DNA from: Shouchella tritolerans
GTDB taxonomy: Bacteria; Bacillota; Bacilli; Bacillales; Bacillaceae_D
Assembly: GCF_025770735.1 (NCBI RefSeq)
Contig: NZ_JAODPB010000005.1
Location: forward strand, 1 to 64,000
DNA: 64,000 nucleotides
Reading direction: 5' to 3'
The notes beneath the pieces were generated by a model, which searched no databases, had not been told where the DNA came from, and saw only the letters and a list, made by a program, of their open reading frames with translations. The translations under genes and the position numbers were made by a program. The first letter of the stretch is position 1; each line of letters opens with the position of its first letter. Below are positions 15,881 through 26,792 of this stretch, piece by piece.

Positions 15881-17578
15881 CTACATTTTTTTTGTTTGTG
15901 CAAGCGCGAGCAATTCTTCGGCATTTTTCCTGGTCAAATCTGTCACTTCGACGCCAGAAAGCATCCGTGCCAGTTCGTCCACTTTTTCGTTTTCATCTAA
16001 AACCTTGACGCTCGTGAACACACGGTTATCTGTTTCAGTTTTGGAGATATACAAATGGTGGTCAGCTAATGCCGCCACTTGTGGTAAATGAGAAATACAG
16101 AGTACTTGTGAGCCTGCTGATATTCGTTGGATTTTTTCACCTATCGCCTGGGCGACTCTGCCGCTCACGCCTGTATCAACTTCATCAAAGATGACTGAGG
16201 TGATTCCTTCTTTTGCAGAGAAAACGGACTTTAGCGCAAGCATGATCCGCGACAATTCCCCGCCAGAAGCAACTTTCGCAAGGGGTTTCAACGGTTCTCC
16301 GGGATTAGCTGAAATCATAAATTCGATTCTGTCTTGGCCTAACCGTTTTAAACTCGAGAGATCTCCTTTATTTGAATAAGGCTCGATTGCTACTTGAAAC
16401 TGCGCTTTTTCCATATACAGGTCCTGCAACTGTTTCTCAATTGCTTCCATTAATTCCGCCGCTGCCGCCTTGCGCAAATCAGTCAAAGCTTCCGCTTCAA
16501 GAAGCAAGTCTTCTACAAGGGCGTCGTGTTTTTCTGTTAAAGTCGCTAACCGGTCATCCTTATGTTCAATCGCTTCCAGCTCTTCTTCTATTGTGGCTGC
16601 ATATTCCAATATCGCTTCAACTGAGTCACCATATTTGCGTTTCAACTTGTCGATTTCAGCAAGCCTCGTTTCAATAAACGCGAGCGTTTCCGGGTCAAAA
16701 TCAATCGCCTCAATCGCTTCCCGAATCGCATAGGTCCCTTCTTCAAGCATATAGTAGCTCGATGACATTTGTTCATATAAAGGGGCTAATTCCTCGTCAA
16801 TGGAGGCAGCGGTCTCTAAGTGGGAAAGCATGCCGCTAATGTAATCAAGGCCTCGTTCTTCACTGTACATATGTTCATAACTACGGGTCAAAGCCTCATA
16901 AAGCTTCTCACTATTGGCCAGTTTATGCCGTTTTGCCAGTAACTGTTCGTCTTCCCCTGGCGTTAGCTTCGCTTGTTCGATTTCTTGTAGTTGATAAGCA
17001 TACAAATCGGCTTTCCTTGCCATTTCTTGCGAATTTTGGTTTAAATTGTTGATTCGGTCCGTTATTTTTTGGACTTCATTAAACAACCTTGTATATTCAG
17101 CACGCGTTTTTTTTAAGGCCTCGCCGCCGAAACTATCTAATAGTTCCACATGTTCTTCTATGCGCATTAATGACTGGTGCTCATGCTGGCCGTGCATGTC
17201 AATTAATGTCTGTCCAACTTCCCGCAACATGCCAATCGTTGTCAACTTGCCATTTATCCGGCAAACACTTTTTCCAGCATCTGTAATATCACGCCGAAGA
17301 ATGAGCATGCCTTCTTCGCATTCAACACCGACTGGCTCGAGTTTTTTTAGGGCAGGATGGCCCTCGCCAATCGCAAACAAGCCTTCAATTTCTGCTCGTT
17401 TTTCGCCAAAACGGACAAACTCGGCTGACCCTCTCCCGCCTAACAATAATGCGATTGCATCGATGATAATGGACTTGCCTGCGCCCGTTTCCCCAGTCAA
17501 CACGGTCAACCCTTTTTCAAAAGGGACTGTTAAAGAGCGGATAATGGCAAAATTTTTTATCGACAGTTCCATTAACAT
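15881..17578 (-). CDS. recN: DNA repair protein RecN
   Basis: The 565-residue SMC-like ATPase acts early in double-strand break repair. Walker A is LTGETGAGKSIIIDA (about residues 28-42). A long coiled coil fills the centre (about residues 165-380). The C-terminal half has the ABC signature KVASGGELSRIMLALK and Walker B VIFDEVDTGVSG. Length is typical. Starts at 17578 and 17572 (MELSIKNFAI) are both possible. It follows ahrC by 16 bases. Confidence 0.96.
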   Translation of the reverse strand: MLMELSIKNFAIIRSLTVPFEKGLTVLTGETGAGKSIIIDAIALLLGGRGSAEFVRFGEKRAEIEGLFAIGEGHPALKKLEPVGVECEEGMLILRRDITDAGKSVCRINGKLTTIGMLREVGQTLIDMHGQHEHQSLMRIEEHVELLDSFGGEALKKTRAEYTRLFNEVQKITDRINNLNQNSQEMARKADLYAYQLQEIEQAKLTPGEDEQLLAKRHKLANSEKLYEALTRSYEHMYSEERGLDYISGMLSHLETAASIDEELAPLYEQMSSSYYMLEEGTYAIREAIEAIDFDPETLAFIETRLAEIDKLKRKYGDSVEAILEYAATIEEELEAIEHKDDRLATLTEKHDALVEDLLLEAEALTDLRKAAAAELMEAIEKQLQDLYMEKAQFQVAIEPYSNKGDLSSLKRLGQDRIEFMISANPGEPLKPLAKVASGGELSRIMLALKSVFSAKEGITSVIFDEVDTGVSGRVAQAIGEKIQRISAGSQVLCISHLPQVAALADHHLYISKTETDNRVFTSVKVLDENEKVDELARMLSGVEVTDLTRKNAEELLALAQTKKM

Positions 17579-17594
17579 CCTCTCGCCACCTTCC

Positions 17595-18044
17595 TCAAAG
17601 CATATTCAAGAACCGTTCTGTTACAACTTGTCCATCTAGCTCGGTACGGCAAATAATTAAAATCGTGTCGTCTCCGCAAATCGTCCCCATCAATTCTTTC
17701 CAATCAAGGTTATCAATCAGAACAGCGATGGCGTTCGCATTACCTGGCATCGCCTTCATGACGACAAGATTGCCTGTTCGATCAATACTAATAAAACTGT
17801 CGGTTAATATTCGCTTCAGCTTTTGCTGTGGGTTAAATTTTTGGTCTGCAGGCAGGCTATATTTGTAGCGCCCGTCTTGCAACGGCACTTTTACTAAATG
17901 AAGCTCTTTGATATCACGAGAAACCGTTGCTTGCGTGACGTTGTAGCCATCGCTTTTTAGCCGATCCACTAAATCGTCCTGTGTTTCAATTTCATAATTG
18001 GTAATAATTTCCCGTATTTTAATATGGCGTTGCCCCTTATTCAT
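17595..18044 (-). CDS. ahrC: Arginine repressor AhrC/ArgR
   Basis: The 149-residue protein represses arginine biosynthesis and activates its catabolism when arginine binds to the hexamer. The N-terminal winged helix contains [18 protein letters not shown] (about residues 37-54). The C-terminal oligomerisation domain contains [14 protein letters not shown], with the Asp pair that binds arginine. It is upstream of recN, as in other bacilli. A terminator after tlyA suggests that ahrC-recN has its own promoter here. Confidence 0.96.
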   Translation of the reverse strand: MNKGQRHIKIREIITNYEIETQDDLVDRLKSDGYNVTQATVSRDIKELHLVKVPLQDGRYKYSLPADQKFNPQQKLKRILTDSFISIDRTGNLVVMKAMPGNANAIAVLIDNLDWKELMGTICGDDTILIICRTELDGQVVTERFLNML

Positions 18045-18152
18045 GCCATCACCTTACCTCAAATTAAATTCAATTTTTGCAACGAACAACGTCTTTTTTA
18101 TATTATCTACGGTTTGCCCGCTTTCGGCAAGATTGATACACTGCCTGCCTAC

Positions 18153-18187
18153 AAAAAAAGAAGGCCGCATGCCCGCTGCCTTCTTCC
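18153..18187 (-). terminator. Terminator after tlyA
   Basis: On the minus strand AGAAGGCAGC pairs with GCGGCCTTCT around GGGCAT, followed by TTTTTTT. In B. subtilis these genes form one operon, so this stop between tlyA and ahrC is a local difference. Confidence 0.85.
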
Positions 18188-18258
18188 AAGATATCCAGCA
18201 ATGGCGGCCGGTTGGCAAGCTTGCCCGTTTTGCTGCCTGCTTGGCTTTCCTTTGTTTT

Positions 18259-19071
18259 TTAATGGTTTTTTAAACGTTGGGATGATTCGACAACTTGGCG
18301 AATGACGTCCTCTTGTATATGCATGCGCCCACCGCCTTTTTGCAAATGGATTAAAAATTCAATATTGCCTTCACCGCCAGTAATCGGCGAATAGCTTAAA
18401 TCGACAACATCAAATCCAATCGAACAGCTAAAAGCGGCAATGCTTTCAATCACTTGTTCATGAATAGCCGGGTCGCGAACAATCCCTTTTTTTCCAACTT
18501 GGTCCTTTCCTGCCTCAAACTGCGGCTTAATAAGCGCGCATACATCACCATCCGTAGCGAGGATTGCAAAAAGTGGTGGCAACATTAAGCGCAAAGAAAT
18601 AAAGGACACATCGATTGTCGCAAACTGGGGAATGCCATTGGCAAAATCACCAGGTACAGCGTGGCGGAAATTCATCCTTTCCATCACCGTCACACGTTCA
18701 TCCTGGCGAATTTTCCAAGCAAGCTGGTTATAGCCAACATCAACGGCATACATATGCTTCGCCCCATGCTGCAAGGCGCAGTCGGTAAAGCCGCCAGTGG
18801 ACGCGCCAATGTCAAGGCCAATTTTCCCAGCAATCGGAAAATCGAACGTCTGCAACGCTTTTTCCAGCTTTAACCCGCCTCGGCTCACGTAAGGCATTTG
18901 TTCTCCTTTAATACGCAACGGCAAATCAACGGCTACTTTCATGCCGGGCTTGTCAAGCCTCTCAGAGTCACTATAGACAAGCCCGGCCATGATCGTTCGT
19001 TTTGCTTTTTCCCTTGTCTCACACAGTCCCCTTTCAACGAGGAGAACATCAAGGCGTTCTTTTACTGTCAT
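18259..19071 (-). CDS. yqxC: TlyA-family rRNA 2'-O-methyltransferase / hemolysin-like protein (YqxC)
   Basis: The 270-residue protein starts with an S4 RNA-binding domain (ERLDVLLVERGLCETREKAKR), followed by an FtsJ-type methyltransferase fold. GLDIGASTGGFTDCALQ is the SAM-binding loop (about residues 82-98) and ALIKPQFEAG is the catalytic-region motif. In mycobacteria TlyA methylates 16S and 23S rRNA; the target in bacilli is inferred. The ATG at 19071 is five bases past the dxs stop codon, so the genes are probably co-transcribed. Confidence 0.9.
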   Translation of the reverse strand: MTVKERLDVLLVERGLCETREKAKRTIMAGLVYSDSERLDKPGMKVAVDLPLRIKGEQMPYVSRGGLKLEKALQTFDFPIAGKIGLDIGASTGGFTDCALQHGAKHMYAVDVGYNQLAWKIRQDERVTVMERMNFRHAVPGDFANGIPQFATIDVSFISLRLMLPPLFAILATDGDVCALIKPQFEAGKDQVGKKGIVRDPAIHEQVIESIAAFSCSIGFDVVDLSYSPITGGEGNIEFLIHLQKGGGRMHIQEDVIRQVVESSQRLKNH

Positions 19072-19075
19072 CCGC

Positions 19076-20962
19076 TTAGGCCCTCTTCCGCTTCTGCGGC
19101 AACATGCTGATAAGCGTGTCGGCAATCCGTTCTGGCGTTAAGCCAACTTCTTGATAGAGCTCGTTTACGCTCCCATGCTCAACAAAATAATCAGGAATGC
19201 CCATACGCTTCAATTCCACGTGCATGCCTTTTTCATTGTAAAACTCAAGGACAGCACTGCCAAACCCGCCTTGAAGGACAGATTCCTCAATGGTCAGCAG
19301 CGGCAACTCCTCTTCAGCAAGCGCTTCAAGCAATTCCTCGTCAAGCGGTTTAACGGAGTTCGCATTAATGAGACGAATGCTATAGCCAGCTTGTTTCAAT
19401 TGCGCCAGCGCTTTTTCTGCCACTGGAATCATCGTGCCGAAAGTGAGAATAGCCGCATCTGTGCCTTCCTGGAGTACATTCCATTTGCCAATTGGTAGCC
19501 TTGAAAGGGCGGCGTCCATTTTCACGCCTGTGCCATTCCCCCGGGGATAGCGGATCGCAATTGGGCCGTCGTCGTAGCAAATGCCTGTATAGAGCATATG
19601 CTGGAACTCGTTTTCATCTTTTGGGTTTAAAATCGTTATATTTGGCAACGACCGTAAAAACGCAATATCGAATACACCTTGGTGCGTTTCCCCGTCAGCG
19701 CCAACAAGGCCAGCGCGGTCAATCGCAATAAGCACGTTTAAGTTTTGCCGGCATATATCATGGACGACTTGGTCATATCCACGTTGCAAAAAGGTTGAGT
19801 ACACAGCATAAACAGGCTTCATTCCTTGTGTCGCAAGGCCAGCTGACATCGTGGCTGCATGTTGCTCAGCAATGCCGACATCAAACATGCGATCAGGAAA
19901 CTCCTCAGCAAACAAGTCGAGCTTTGAGCCTCCTGGCATGGCTGGTGTAATCGCTACAACCCGATCATCTTCGCGAGCAATTCGCTTTAACGTGTTTGCA
20001 AAAACGCTTGGGTAGCTTGGCGGTCCCGGTTTTTTCACCATTTCACCGCTCTCAATCTTGTACGGCCCTGTCCCGTGCCAAGCTCCTGTCGCATCTTCTT
20101 CTGCTGGTTTATAGCCTTTGCCTTTTTTCGTCAGGACGTGTACCAATACTGGTCCTGATGTTTTTTTCGCATAGCTTAGCTGATGTTTTAAGTCGTCTAA
20201 ATCATGCCCGTCTACAGGTCCTAAATAAGTGAATCCCATTTCCTCAAAAAACATGCCAGATACCATTAAGTACTTTAAGCTGTCCTTTAATCGTTCTGCT
20301 GTATCTGCAAGTTTCCCACCAAAGGCTGGGATTTTGCGGATAATCGTTTCAACGTCCTCTTTTGCTTTTTGGTATTTCCCAGCCGTACGTAAGCGGCCAA
20401 GAATGCTGTGCAAAGCGCCGACATTGGGTGCAATTGACATTTCATTGTCATTCAAGACGACAATTAAATGTTTCTGTTCATGACCAATATGGTTCAATGC
20501 TTCCAAGGCCATGCCCCCTGTAAGCGCACCATCGCCTATAATCGCCACAATGTTTTCATTGGTCCCTTTTAAATCCCTGGCTGTTGCCATTCCCATTGCC
20601 CCTGACAAAGAAGTGGAGCTATGTCCCGTCTCCCAGACATCATGCTCACTCTCCGTACGCTTTGGAAATCCGCATAAACCTTTGTATTGACGGAGTGTGT
20701 CGAATTGAGGTGCGCGCCCAGTCAATATTTTATGCACATATGCTTGGTGGCCCACGTCCCATAGCAATTTATCTTTCGGGCTATCAAAGAGCTGGTGGAG
20801 CACAAGTGTCAACTCGACCACTCCTAAGTTCGGGCCAATATGGCCGCCTGTCGCCGAAAGCTTTTCGATCAAAAAACGACGTATGTCCGCGGCAATCTCT
20901 TCCAATTGTTTATTCGAATAGTTCTTTAAAAAGCTCGGGTCTTGGATTTCTTCAAGGTTCAT
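19076..20962 (-). CDS. dxs: 1-deoxy-D-xylulose-5-phosphate synthase
   Basis: The 628-residue thiamine-diphosphate enzyme condenses pyruvate and glyceraldehyde 3-phosphate in the first step of the MEP isoprenoid pathway. The cofactor motif is [17 protein letters not shown] (about residues 150-166). The transketolase pyrimidine domain ([13 protein letters not shown]) and the C-terminal domain follow. I chose the ATG at 20962 (MNLEEIQDP) with GGGGGTTTCAGCG upstream. It is downstream of ispA, the next step for prenyl chain building; a terminator and repeat element separate the two genes. Confidence 0.96.
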   Translation of the reverse strand: MNLEEIQDPSFLKNYSNKQLEEIAADIRRFLIEKLSATGGHIGPNLGVVELTLVLHQLFDSPKDKLLWDVGHQAYVHKILTGRAPQFDTLRQYKGLCGFPKRTESEHDVWETGHSSTSLSGAMGMATARDLKGTNENIVAIIGDGALTGGMALEALNHIGHEQKHLIVVLNDNEMSIAPNVGALHSILGRLRTAGKYQKAKEDVETIIRKIPAFGGKLADTAERLKDSLKYLMVSGMFFEEMGFTYLGPVDGHDLDDLKHQLSYAKKTSGPVLVHVLTKKGKGYKPAEEDATGAWHGTGPYKIESGEMVKKPGPPSYPSVFANTLKRIAREDDRVVAITPAMPGGSKLDLFAEEFPDRMFDVGIAEQHAATMSAGLATQGMKPVYAVYSTFLQRGYDQVVHDICRQNLNVLIAIDRAGLVGADGETHQGVFDIAFLRSLPNITILNPKDENEFQHMLYTGICYDDGPIAIRYPRGNGTGVKMDAALSRLPIGKWNVLQEGTDAAILTFGTMIPVAEKALAQLKQAGYSIRLINANSVKPLDEELLEALAEEELPLLTIEESVLQGGFGSAVLEFYNEKGMHVELKRMGIPDYFVEHGSVNELYQEVGLTPERIADTLISMLPQKRKRA

Positions 20963-21102
20963 CGCTGAAACCCCCATTTTCTGTTCTGCTTCTCTCCTGC
21001 AAATCAATCGCTGTTACCGGAGAATTAGTCTTGTCTTTGTTTAGGCAATTATAACAAAAAGATGGACGGAAAGAACAGCAATAACCTACCGTCGCTGTTC
21101 AT

Positions 21103-21131
21103 AAAAAAAACCAACCGGCTCCAGGTTGGTT
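21103..21131 (-). terminator. Terminator between ispA and dxs
   Basis: On the minus strand AACCAACC-TGGAGCC-GGTTGGTT is followed by TTTTTTTT. It directly abuts repeat copy A, which lies between it and the ispA stop codon. Confidence 0.88.
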
Positions 21132-21247
21132 CAGACTGCAGACAAACGCTCCCATACGTCGTCGTTTGTCTCGTTTTATAGGCCGTTCTTTCCCCATCTT
21201 CCCTCCGGTTTTATCTCTTCGCCTGACAAACCGTTTGATCTAGTCTG
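21132..21247 (+). repeat. Interspersed intergenic repeat, copy A
   Basis: This 116-bp copy starts CAGACTGCAGACAAACGCTC and ends GACAAACCGTTTGATCTAGTCTG in outline. The two ends are imperfect inverted repeats. It shares its first 33 bp almost exactly with copies C and D and its last 30 bp with copies D and F. No reading frame is present. It lies between ispA and its terminator. Confidence 0.8.
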
Positions 21248-21255
21248 TTTGGTGT

Positions 21256-22143
21256 TTAATGGTCACGCGTAACGATGTAATTCGCCAAGTCCTCGAGCAA
21301 CGTCCCTCGCAATTGAAGCTCATCGAGCACTTGTAAAGCCCGGTCATAATGAGTGTTTAGCATCTTTTTCGCTCCATCAAGGCCAAGAAGTCCTGGATAG
21401 GTGCTTTTATTATTGACAGCGTCGCTACCGACAGGCTTTCCGATTGCGATTGAATCGCCTTCTACATCAAGAATGTCGTCCTTGATTTGGAATAATAGCC
21501 CAATCTCCTGCCCGAATTCGCTCAGTTTGCTCCGTTCCTCGTTTGACACCCCGGCAATAAGGGCTCCTGCCTCGATTGAAAAAGCCAACAATTCGCCCGT
21601 TTTGCGCTTATGAACGTTGGCAAGCTGTTCCACTGTAAGCTGTTTTCCTTCCGCAAACATGTCAGCAAGCTGACCGCCTACCATGCCGGAGGCGCCAGCA
21701 GCTTTGGAGAGGGCGGTAATGATCGCTACTTTTGTTTCTGCCGAAAGAGGGGCGTCAGCATTAGCAATCAAGGCAAAACTTTGTGTCAACAGGGCATCGC
21801 CAGCGAGAATCGCTGTTGCTTCACCGAATACTTTATGATTCGTTGGTTGACCCCGGCGCAAGTCATCGTCATCCATCGCTGGCAAATCGTCGTGAACGAG
21901 AGAATACGTGTGGACCATTTCAATTGCGCACGCTGCATCAAGGCCGTGTAAAATCGGTTGGTCATATGCCTCCAACACAGCCAACAACAACACGGGGCGT
22001 ACCCGTTTGCCGCCTGCTTCGAGTGAGTAAAGCATTGCTTCCTTTAAGCGGTGTTCAGCCTCTAACTCCCGCACGTATTCAGGCAACTTTTTGTCCACAA
22101 GCTGCCTAGCCTCTTCTAAAAACGTATGAAACCATGCACTCAC
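21256..22143 (-). CDS. ispA: Farnesyl diphosphate synthase (short-chain polyprenyl synthase)
   Basis: The 295-residue enzyme joins isopentenyl diphosphate to DMAPP and GPP. The first aspartate-rich motif is [14 protein letters not shown] (about residues 83-96) and the second is [10 protein letters not shown] (about residues 220-229). KRVRPVLLL is the diphosphate-binding region. The length fits the FPP synthases of bacilli (YqiD). The GTG start overlaps the xseB stop codon (GTGA), with GGAGG seven bases upstream. Confidence 0.95.
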   Translation of the reverse strand: MSAWFHTFLEEARQLVDKKLPEYVRELEAEHRLKEAMLYSLEAGGKRVRPVLLLAVLEAYDQPILHGLDAACAIEMVHTYSLVHDDLPAMDDDDLRRGQPTNHKVFGEATAILAGDALLTQSFALIANADAPLSAETKVAIITALSKAAGASGMVGGQLADMFAEGKQLTVEQLANVHKRKTGELLAFSIEAGALIAGVSNEERSKLSEFGQEIGLLFQIKDDILDVEGDSIAIGKPVGSDAVNNKSTYPGLLGLDGAKKMLNTHYDRALQVLDELQLRGTLLEDLANYIVTRDH

Positions 22144-22379
22144 TCGTTTGCCTCCTCTTCTAAATTCGCTTCAACCAATTCCCCGTCTTCATGCATAATT
22201 TGGTCAAGCTGTTTCTCCACTTTCAGTAATTTTTCATGACAGCTTTGCGATAAGTCCATTCCTTCCTTAAACATGTCAATTGCTTGTTCGAGAGGGACAT
22301 TGCCTTCCTCTAGTTTTTCCACGAGCCATTCCAACTGCCTCATGGCCTCCTCAAACGGCAAATCCTTTGTTTCAGCCAT
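22140..22379 (-). CDS. xseB: Exodeoxyribonuclease VII small subunit
   Basis: The 79-residue subunit is a helical hairpin containing [20 protein letters not shown] and [15 protein letters not shown]. Several copies bind one XseA to form exonuclease VII, which degrades single-stranded DNA. The ATG at 22379 follows GGAGGTGAATCAA. It overlaps the end of xseA by eight bases and the start of ispA by four. Confidence 0.95.
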   Translation of the reverse strand: MAETKDLPFEEAMRQLEWLVEKLEEGNVPLEQAIDMFKEGMDLSQSCHEKLLKVEKQLDQIMHEDGELVEANLEEEANE

Positions 22380-23748
22380 TTGATTCACCTCCACTTTTTA
22401 TTTCTCGTTTCCCCACTACATGGCATTGTACGTTTCCGTCTGCCAGTTTCACTACGATATCATCATCTATGTCCACGTCTTTTGCCGTTTTTACTAACGC
22501 ATCTTCTTTATAAACGAGCGAATAGCCCCTGTCCATTACTGCTAGCGGGCTTAAGAGCTGAAGTTGTTGGATTAAGGCAGACAGGCTTTGCCGCTTCCTT
22601 TGCGTTTCTGCCGCCATAGCTCGAACGAGACGTTCATGGTTTTGCCGTCGTTCTTTTTGTAATTGACTAATCCGGGTAGCTGGATGCTGACGGAGAATGG
22701 CTTGGTGCATATGTTTAAACGCCAGTGTCTTTTGCTCGAATTTTATTTGCATAGCCCGGTTCAACCGTTCCATTAGCCCGTCAAGTTGCTGTTCCTTTTG
22801 GTGGACGAGCTGGACAGGGTAACGAAACGCATAGGAGCGTTTCAACCGCTCTAGCTCTGTCCGTCTTGTTTTCACTTGCTCTAAAAGCGAACGCTCTAGC
22901 CGCTTTTTCAAATGGCCGATATGCTCCATTAGTTCACGGGCATCGGGCACAGCAAATTCTGCCGCCGCCGTAGGAGTCGGAGCCCGTCTGTCGGCTGCAA
23001 AATCGCTGATCGTAAAGTCTGTTTCATGGCCAACGGCCGAAATGACAGGAACAGCGGACTCTGCAATCGCCCGTGCTACCACTTCTTCGTTGAAAGCCCA
23101 TAACTCTTCAATCGAGCCGCCGCCCCTTGCGACAATGACGACATCAAAAATATTGGCCATGCTTGCCTGTTCCAGCGCGCGGCTAATGGAAAGCGGTGCT
23201 CCTTCTCCTTGGACGAGTACAGGAAAAAGCGTTACGCGTATTTGCGGATAGCGCCGTTTTAATGTCGTCATCATATCACGGATCACAGCACCTGTTGGCG
23301 ACGTAATAATCCCAATATGTGTTGGAAAACGGGGAATCGGACGCTTACGTTCCTCGGCAAATAGCCCTTCCGCCTCAAGCGCTTTCTTTAAGCGCTCATA
23401 CTCGGCAAACAAACTGCCAATGCCGTCAGGCTGCATTTCTTTTGCGTAAAATTGGTACTGCCCATATGGCTCGTACACATTAATTTCGCCGCGAATGAGC
23501 ACATTCATGCCATTCTCAGGCTTAAAGCGGAGGAAGCGGTTATAGCCAGCAAACATGACAGCTTGCATCCTCGATCCTTCATCCTTGATTGTAAAATACA
23601 TATGGCCCCGCGTATGCTGTTTAAAATTGGAAAGTTCACCGCGGATCCATATTTCAGGCAAATGGGGATCGTCTTCTAACAATTGCTTAATATAACGTGT
23701 CGCTTCGCTTACTGTCCAAGCTTCAGCGACACCAGCATTTCCAGCCAT
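22372..23748 (-). CDS. xseA: Exodeoxyribonuclease VII large subunit
   Basis: This 458-residue catalytic subunit has an N-terminal OB fold ([20 protein letters not shown]), a nuclease domain with [19 protein letters not shown] and [23 protein letters not shown] split over conserved blocks, and a long C-terminal coiled coil. AGGAGGCTTGTGGG precedes the ATG. It follows nusB by 17 bases. In B. subtilis folD lies in this gap; it is missing here. Confidence 0.95.
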   Translation of the reverse strand: MAGNAGVAEAWTVSEATRYIKQLLEDDPHLPEIWIRGELSNFKQHTRGHMYFTIKDEGSRMQAVMFAGYNRFLRFKPENGMNVLIRGEINVYEPYGQYQFYAKEMQPDGIGSLFAEYERLKKALEAEGLFAEERKRPIPRFPTHIGIITSPTGAVIRDMMTTLKRRYPQIRVTLFPVLVQGEGAPLSISRALEQASMANIFDVVIVARGGGSIEELWAFNEEVVARAIAESAVPVISAVGHETDFTISDFAADRRAPTPTAAAEFAVPDARELMEHIGHLKKRLERSLLEQVKTRRTELERLKRSYAFRYPVQLVHQKEQQLDGLMERLNRAMQIKFEQKTLAFKHMHQAILRQHPATRISQLQKERRQNHERLVRAMAAETQRKRQSLSALIQQLQLLSPLAVMDRGYSLVYKEDALVKTAKDVDIDDDIVVKLADGNVQCHVVGKREIKSGGESNG

Positions 23749-23765
23749 CCCACAAGCCTCCTAAT

Positions 23766-24167
23766 TTATTTGTTTTTCATTGCCGTGTCATATGAATTCG
23801 ACAATACCCCATTGATAAAACGACCTGCATCAGTTCCGCCAAATGCTTTCGCAAGCTCGATTGATTCATTCAACGTTACATTTACAGGGATATCGTCTAA
23901 ATACAGCATTTCATACAGCCCCATGCGTGCGATTGCCCGGTCCACGTGGCCCAGTCGGTCAAGCGTGTACCCTTTTAAATTTTCGCTTAAATACCCGTCA
24001 ATTTCAGCTTGGTGTTCAAGCGTTCCATAGACAAGCGTTTTGTAAAATTCGCTCGGTTCTTCTTCATCATTTAGCGTATTTTCGATCGCTTTGTCCACGC
24101 TGATATCAATTAAAGTCAGCTGGTAGAGCGTTTGCACAGCTCGCAGCCTTGCTATACGTCGGTTCAT
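23766..24167 (-). CDS. nusB: Transcription antitermination factor NusB
   Basis: The 133-residue all-helical protein starts MNRRIARLRAVQTLYQLTLI and ends with the conserved INGVLSNSYD region. The arginine-rich N-terminus binds boxA RNA with S10 (NusE) in the rRNA antitermination complex. FGGTDAGRFINGVL is the family signature. It lies between yqhY and xseA. A terminator and repeat copy B separate it from yqhY. Confidence 0.95.
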   Translation of the reverse strand: MNRRIARLRAVQTLYQLTLIDISVDKAIENTLNDEEEPSEFYKTLVYGTLEHQAEIDGYLSENLKGYTLDRLGHVDRAIARMGLYEMLYLDDIPVNVTLNESIELAKAFGGTDAGRFINGVLSNSYDTAMKNK

Positions 24168-24228
24168 AATTAACTCCTTTAAGATTTGTCTTGTTTAGTA
24201 TAGCGCAAATCAGCGGCGACGTAAAAAC

Positions 24229-24256
24229 AGAAAAAACCGGCAGTAGCCGGTTTTTT
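24229..24256. terminator. Terminator between yqhY and nusB
   Basis: AAAAAACCGGC-AGTA-GCCGGTTTTTT is symmetric and can act in both directions. It abuts repeat copy B. Confidence 0.85.
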
Positions 24257-24315
24257 CAGACTGTAGACAAACGCTCACATACGTCATCGTTTGATAAGCG
24301 TTTTCTCTCAGCCTG
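24257..24315 (+). repeat. Interspersed intergenic repeat, short copy B
   Basis: This 59-bp copy keeps both ends (CAGACTGTAGACAAACGCTC at the left, AAGCGTTTTCTCTCAGCCTG at the right) but lacks the middle part seen in the other copies. It looks like an internal deletion. It lies between yqhY and its terminator, as copy A lies between ispA and its terminator. Confidence 0.78.
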
Positions 24316-24353
24316 ATCAGGTTTTCGAATCCAGACAGTTTCTTTTAAGACGC

Positions 24354-24764
24354 TTATTCGTAGTCGCTATCCACTGAGTTTTGTGCTTCTGGGGACTCGA
24401 AGTAAACGCCAACGACATGGACATTGATTTCATTTAAGCGAATAGCCGTCATCGTTTCCAGCGCTTGTTGAATATTAAGCTGGATTAATTTGGCCACTTC
24501 CGGCACAGCCGCGCCATAGGAAATAATAATGGAAACGTCGACAATAATGCCTTCTTCCGTTAGTTCAACTTTAACGCCTTTTCCGTGGTTCTTCCTCCCG
24601 AGGCGTTCAGCTACATCAGCAGCAAAGTTGCCTCTTAGTGCAGCCACACCTTCCACTTCCTGTGTCGCGATTCCGGCAATTACTTCAATGACTTCTGGAG
24701 AGATTTCAACTTTCCCAAGCCCGCCTTTTTGCTCGTCAAGTTCTAACAGTTGGTGGTCTTCCAT
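24354..24764 (-). CDS. yqhY: Asp23/Gls24-family protein YqhY
   Basis: The 136-residue Asp23 (alkaline shock) family protein contains GKVEISPEVIEVIAGIATQE near its start and VDVSIIISYGAAVPEVAKLI in the middle, both family hallmarks. It lies between accC and nusB, its usual place. In B. subtilis YqhY is linked to acetyl-CoA carboxylase control by genetics. It is cytosolic. The mechanism cannot be read from the sequence. Confidence 0.92.
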   Translation of the reverse strand: MEDHQLLELDEQKGGLGKVEISPEVIEVIAGIATQEVEGVAALRGNFAADVAERLGRKNHGKGVKVELTEEGIIVDVSIIISYGAAVPEVAKLIQLNIQQALETMTAIRLNEINVHVVGVYFESPEAQNSVDSDYE

Positions 24765-24782
24765 GTTTAAACGCCCCTTTGC

Positions 24783-26141
24783 TTATTTTTTTACTGGCAT
24801 CACATCATGTTCTTCAACAAACTTCGTATTAAAATCGCCAGAAACAAACACATCATGGTTTAAAAGCTGGAGGTGGAACGGAATCGTTGTATCAACGCCG
24901 CTAATTTCAAATTCAGACAACGCCCGTCTCATCCGGGCAATCGCCTCCTCCCGTGTAGCGCCATGCACAATCACTTTAGCGATCATCGAGTCATAAAACG
25001 GCGAGATGACGCAGCCTGGATAAGCAGCTGAATCGACACGGACGCCAAGCCCACCAGGAGCAAGATAGTCAACGATTTTTCCTGCAGAGGGCATAAAGTT
25101 CTTTTCTGGATTTTCAGCGTTAATGCGGCATTCGATTGACCACCCGCTAAACGTGACATCTTCTTGCGTTAACGACAGCTTTTCATTGTCTGCGATGCGG
25201 ATTTGTTCTTTAATCAAATCAACACCAGTGACCATCTCCGTCACAGGGTGCTCAACTTGGATGCGCGTATTCATTTCCATGAAATAGAAATCGCCAGTAT
25301 TGTGGTCATAAATAAATTCAACTGTACCAGCTCCAGAGTAATGAACGGCTCTCGCTGCTTCTACCGCCGCACGCCCCATTTCTTGACGCTTTTCCTCTGT
25401 AATAGCAGGAGAAGGGCTTTCTTCAAGCAATTTTTGCAAACGGCGCTGAATCGAACAATCTCGCTCGCCTAAATGGATGACATTGCCGTGGTTATCGGCC
25501 AGCACTTGGATTTCAACATGCCTGAAATCCTCAATATACTTTTCTAAATAAACGCCAGGATTGCCAAACGCCGTCTCCGCTTCTTGCTGCGTCACTTTAA
25601 TGCCCGATTCTAATTCTTTCTCATTGCGGGCGACACGGATCCCTTTACCGCCACCGCCGGCCGTTGCTTTAATAATAACAGGGTATCCAATATCGCGGGC
25701 AATATGTTTTGCATCTTCAATTGTTTCTACAATTCCGTTTGAACCAGGAACGATTGGTACACCGGCTTTCGCCATTGTTTCCCTGGCAACATCTTTCGTC
25801 CCCATCCGGCTTATTGCTGTCGGGCTTGGGCCAATAAAGGTAATGTTACAGTCCGCGCAAATTTCCGCGAAGTCGGCGTTTTCTGCTAGAAAGCCATAAC
25901 CAGGATGAATCGCGTCCGTTTCCGTTAATGTCGCCACACTCATTAAGTTTGTGAAATTCAAGTAGCTTTTGGCAGATTCCGTTGGCCCAATGCAAAATGC
26001 TTGGTCTGCAAGTTGGACGTGTAATGAATCGGCATCTGCTTCAGAATAAACGGCCACTGTTTCAATGCCGAGCTCCTTACACGCACGAATGACTCGAACG
26101 GCAATTTCGCCGCGGTTGGCTATTAAAATTCGTTTGATCAT
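24783..26141 (-). CDS. accC: Acetyl-CoA carboxylase, biotin carboxylase subunit
   Basis: The 452-residue ATP-grasp enzyme carboxylates biotin on AccB in the first step of fatty acid synthesis. It begins [16 protein letters not shown]. The glycine-rich ATP loop is [13 protein letters not shown] (about residues 157-169), and the active site includes ERDCSIQRR and [15 protein letters not shown]. It lies 11 bases after accB and 18 before yqhY. Confidence 0.97.
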   Translation of the reverse strand: MIKRILIANRGEIAVRVIRACKELGIETVAVYSEADADSLHVQLADQAFCIGPTESAKSYLNFTNLMSVATLTETDAIHPGYGFLAENADFAEICADCNITFIGPSPTAISRMGTKDVARETMAKAGVPIVPGSNGIVETIEDAKHIARDIGYPVIIKATAGGGGKGIRVARNEKELESGIKVTQQEAETAFGNPGVYLEKYIEDFRHVEIQVLADNHGNVIHLGERDCSIQRRLQKLLEESPSPAITEEKRQEMGRAAVEAARAVHYSGAGTVEFIYDHNTGDFYFMEMNTRIQVEHPVTEMVTGVDLIKEQIRIADNEKLSLTQEDVTFSGWSIECRINAENPEKNFMPSAGKIVDYLAPGGLGVRVDSAAYPGCVISPFYDSMIAKVIVHGATREEAIARMRRALSEFEISGVDTTIPFHLQLLNHDVFVSGDFNTKFVEEHDVMPVKK

Positions 26142-26152
26142 CGTTATCGCCC

Positions 26153-26644
26153 CTACTTATTCCGTTCAACAACCATCAACGGCTGTCCGTACTCAACAAG
26201 TTCACCGTTTTCTGCCACAATCTCAACAATTTTCCCTTTTGTATCAGCTACAATCGGGTTCATTAGTTTCATTGCTTCAACAATGCAGACAACCGTGTCT
26301 TCCTCAACGCTATCGCCTGTGCGCACATACGGATCGGCATCAGGCGATGGCGCTGCATAAAACGTCCCTACCATCGGCGACGTAACCGTAAACAAATCGC
26401 GGCCATCAGCATTAGCCTCTGGCTCCTTGCTTTCAACTTTTTCCTCCGGTTGCGCCGCTGGTGCTGGCGCGGCAGCAGGCGCTTTTTGTACAGCGACTGT
26501 CGGCTGCTCTAACGGCACTGCGACCTGGCCATTGTTTTTCTTTAATACAAGTTTGCCATTTTCTTGTTCCAGTTCAAGTTCCTCAAGAGAAGAGGAATCA
26601 AGTGCTTCTATTAGACTTTTAATTTCTTCAACGTTAAACATCAT
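26153..26644 (-). CDS. accB: Acetyl-CoA carboxylase, biotin carboxyl carrier protein
   Basis: The 163-residue carrier has a conserved N-terminal stretch ([17 protein letters not shown]), an Ala/Pro-rich linker (about residues 65-85) and a C-terminal biotinyl domain. The biotinylated lysine is Lys126 in VEAMKLMN. The ATG at 26644 follows AAAGGAGCTGTTAC; another ATG follows at once and either may be used. It forms an operon with accC. Confidence 0.96.
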   Translation of the reverse strand: MMFNVEEIKSLIEALDSSSLEELELEQENGKLVLKKNNGQVAVPLEQPTVAVQKAPAAAPAPAAQPEEKVESKEPEANADGRDLFTVTSPMVGTFYAAPSPDADPYVRTGDSVEEDTVVCIVEAMKLMNPIVADTKGKIVEIVAENGELVEYGQPLMVVERNK

Positions 26645-26792
26645 GTAACAGCTCCTTTTCAATTGCTTCGTCTAGTGGTCATACCACTTCAGCGCCACCC
26701 GTCCCATAGATCATGTACTAACGTTCGGGGTTGGCGAGGAAAAATCCTTTATTATGTAATAAAATTGCAGGCGTAAGAGGGAGTGCTCCCCC

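Noticed and set aside
17046-17639. 197-codon plus-strand frame across recN
   Set aside because: It is antisense to the well-conserved recN and ahrC boundary, has no ribosome binding site and no recognisable protein features.
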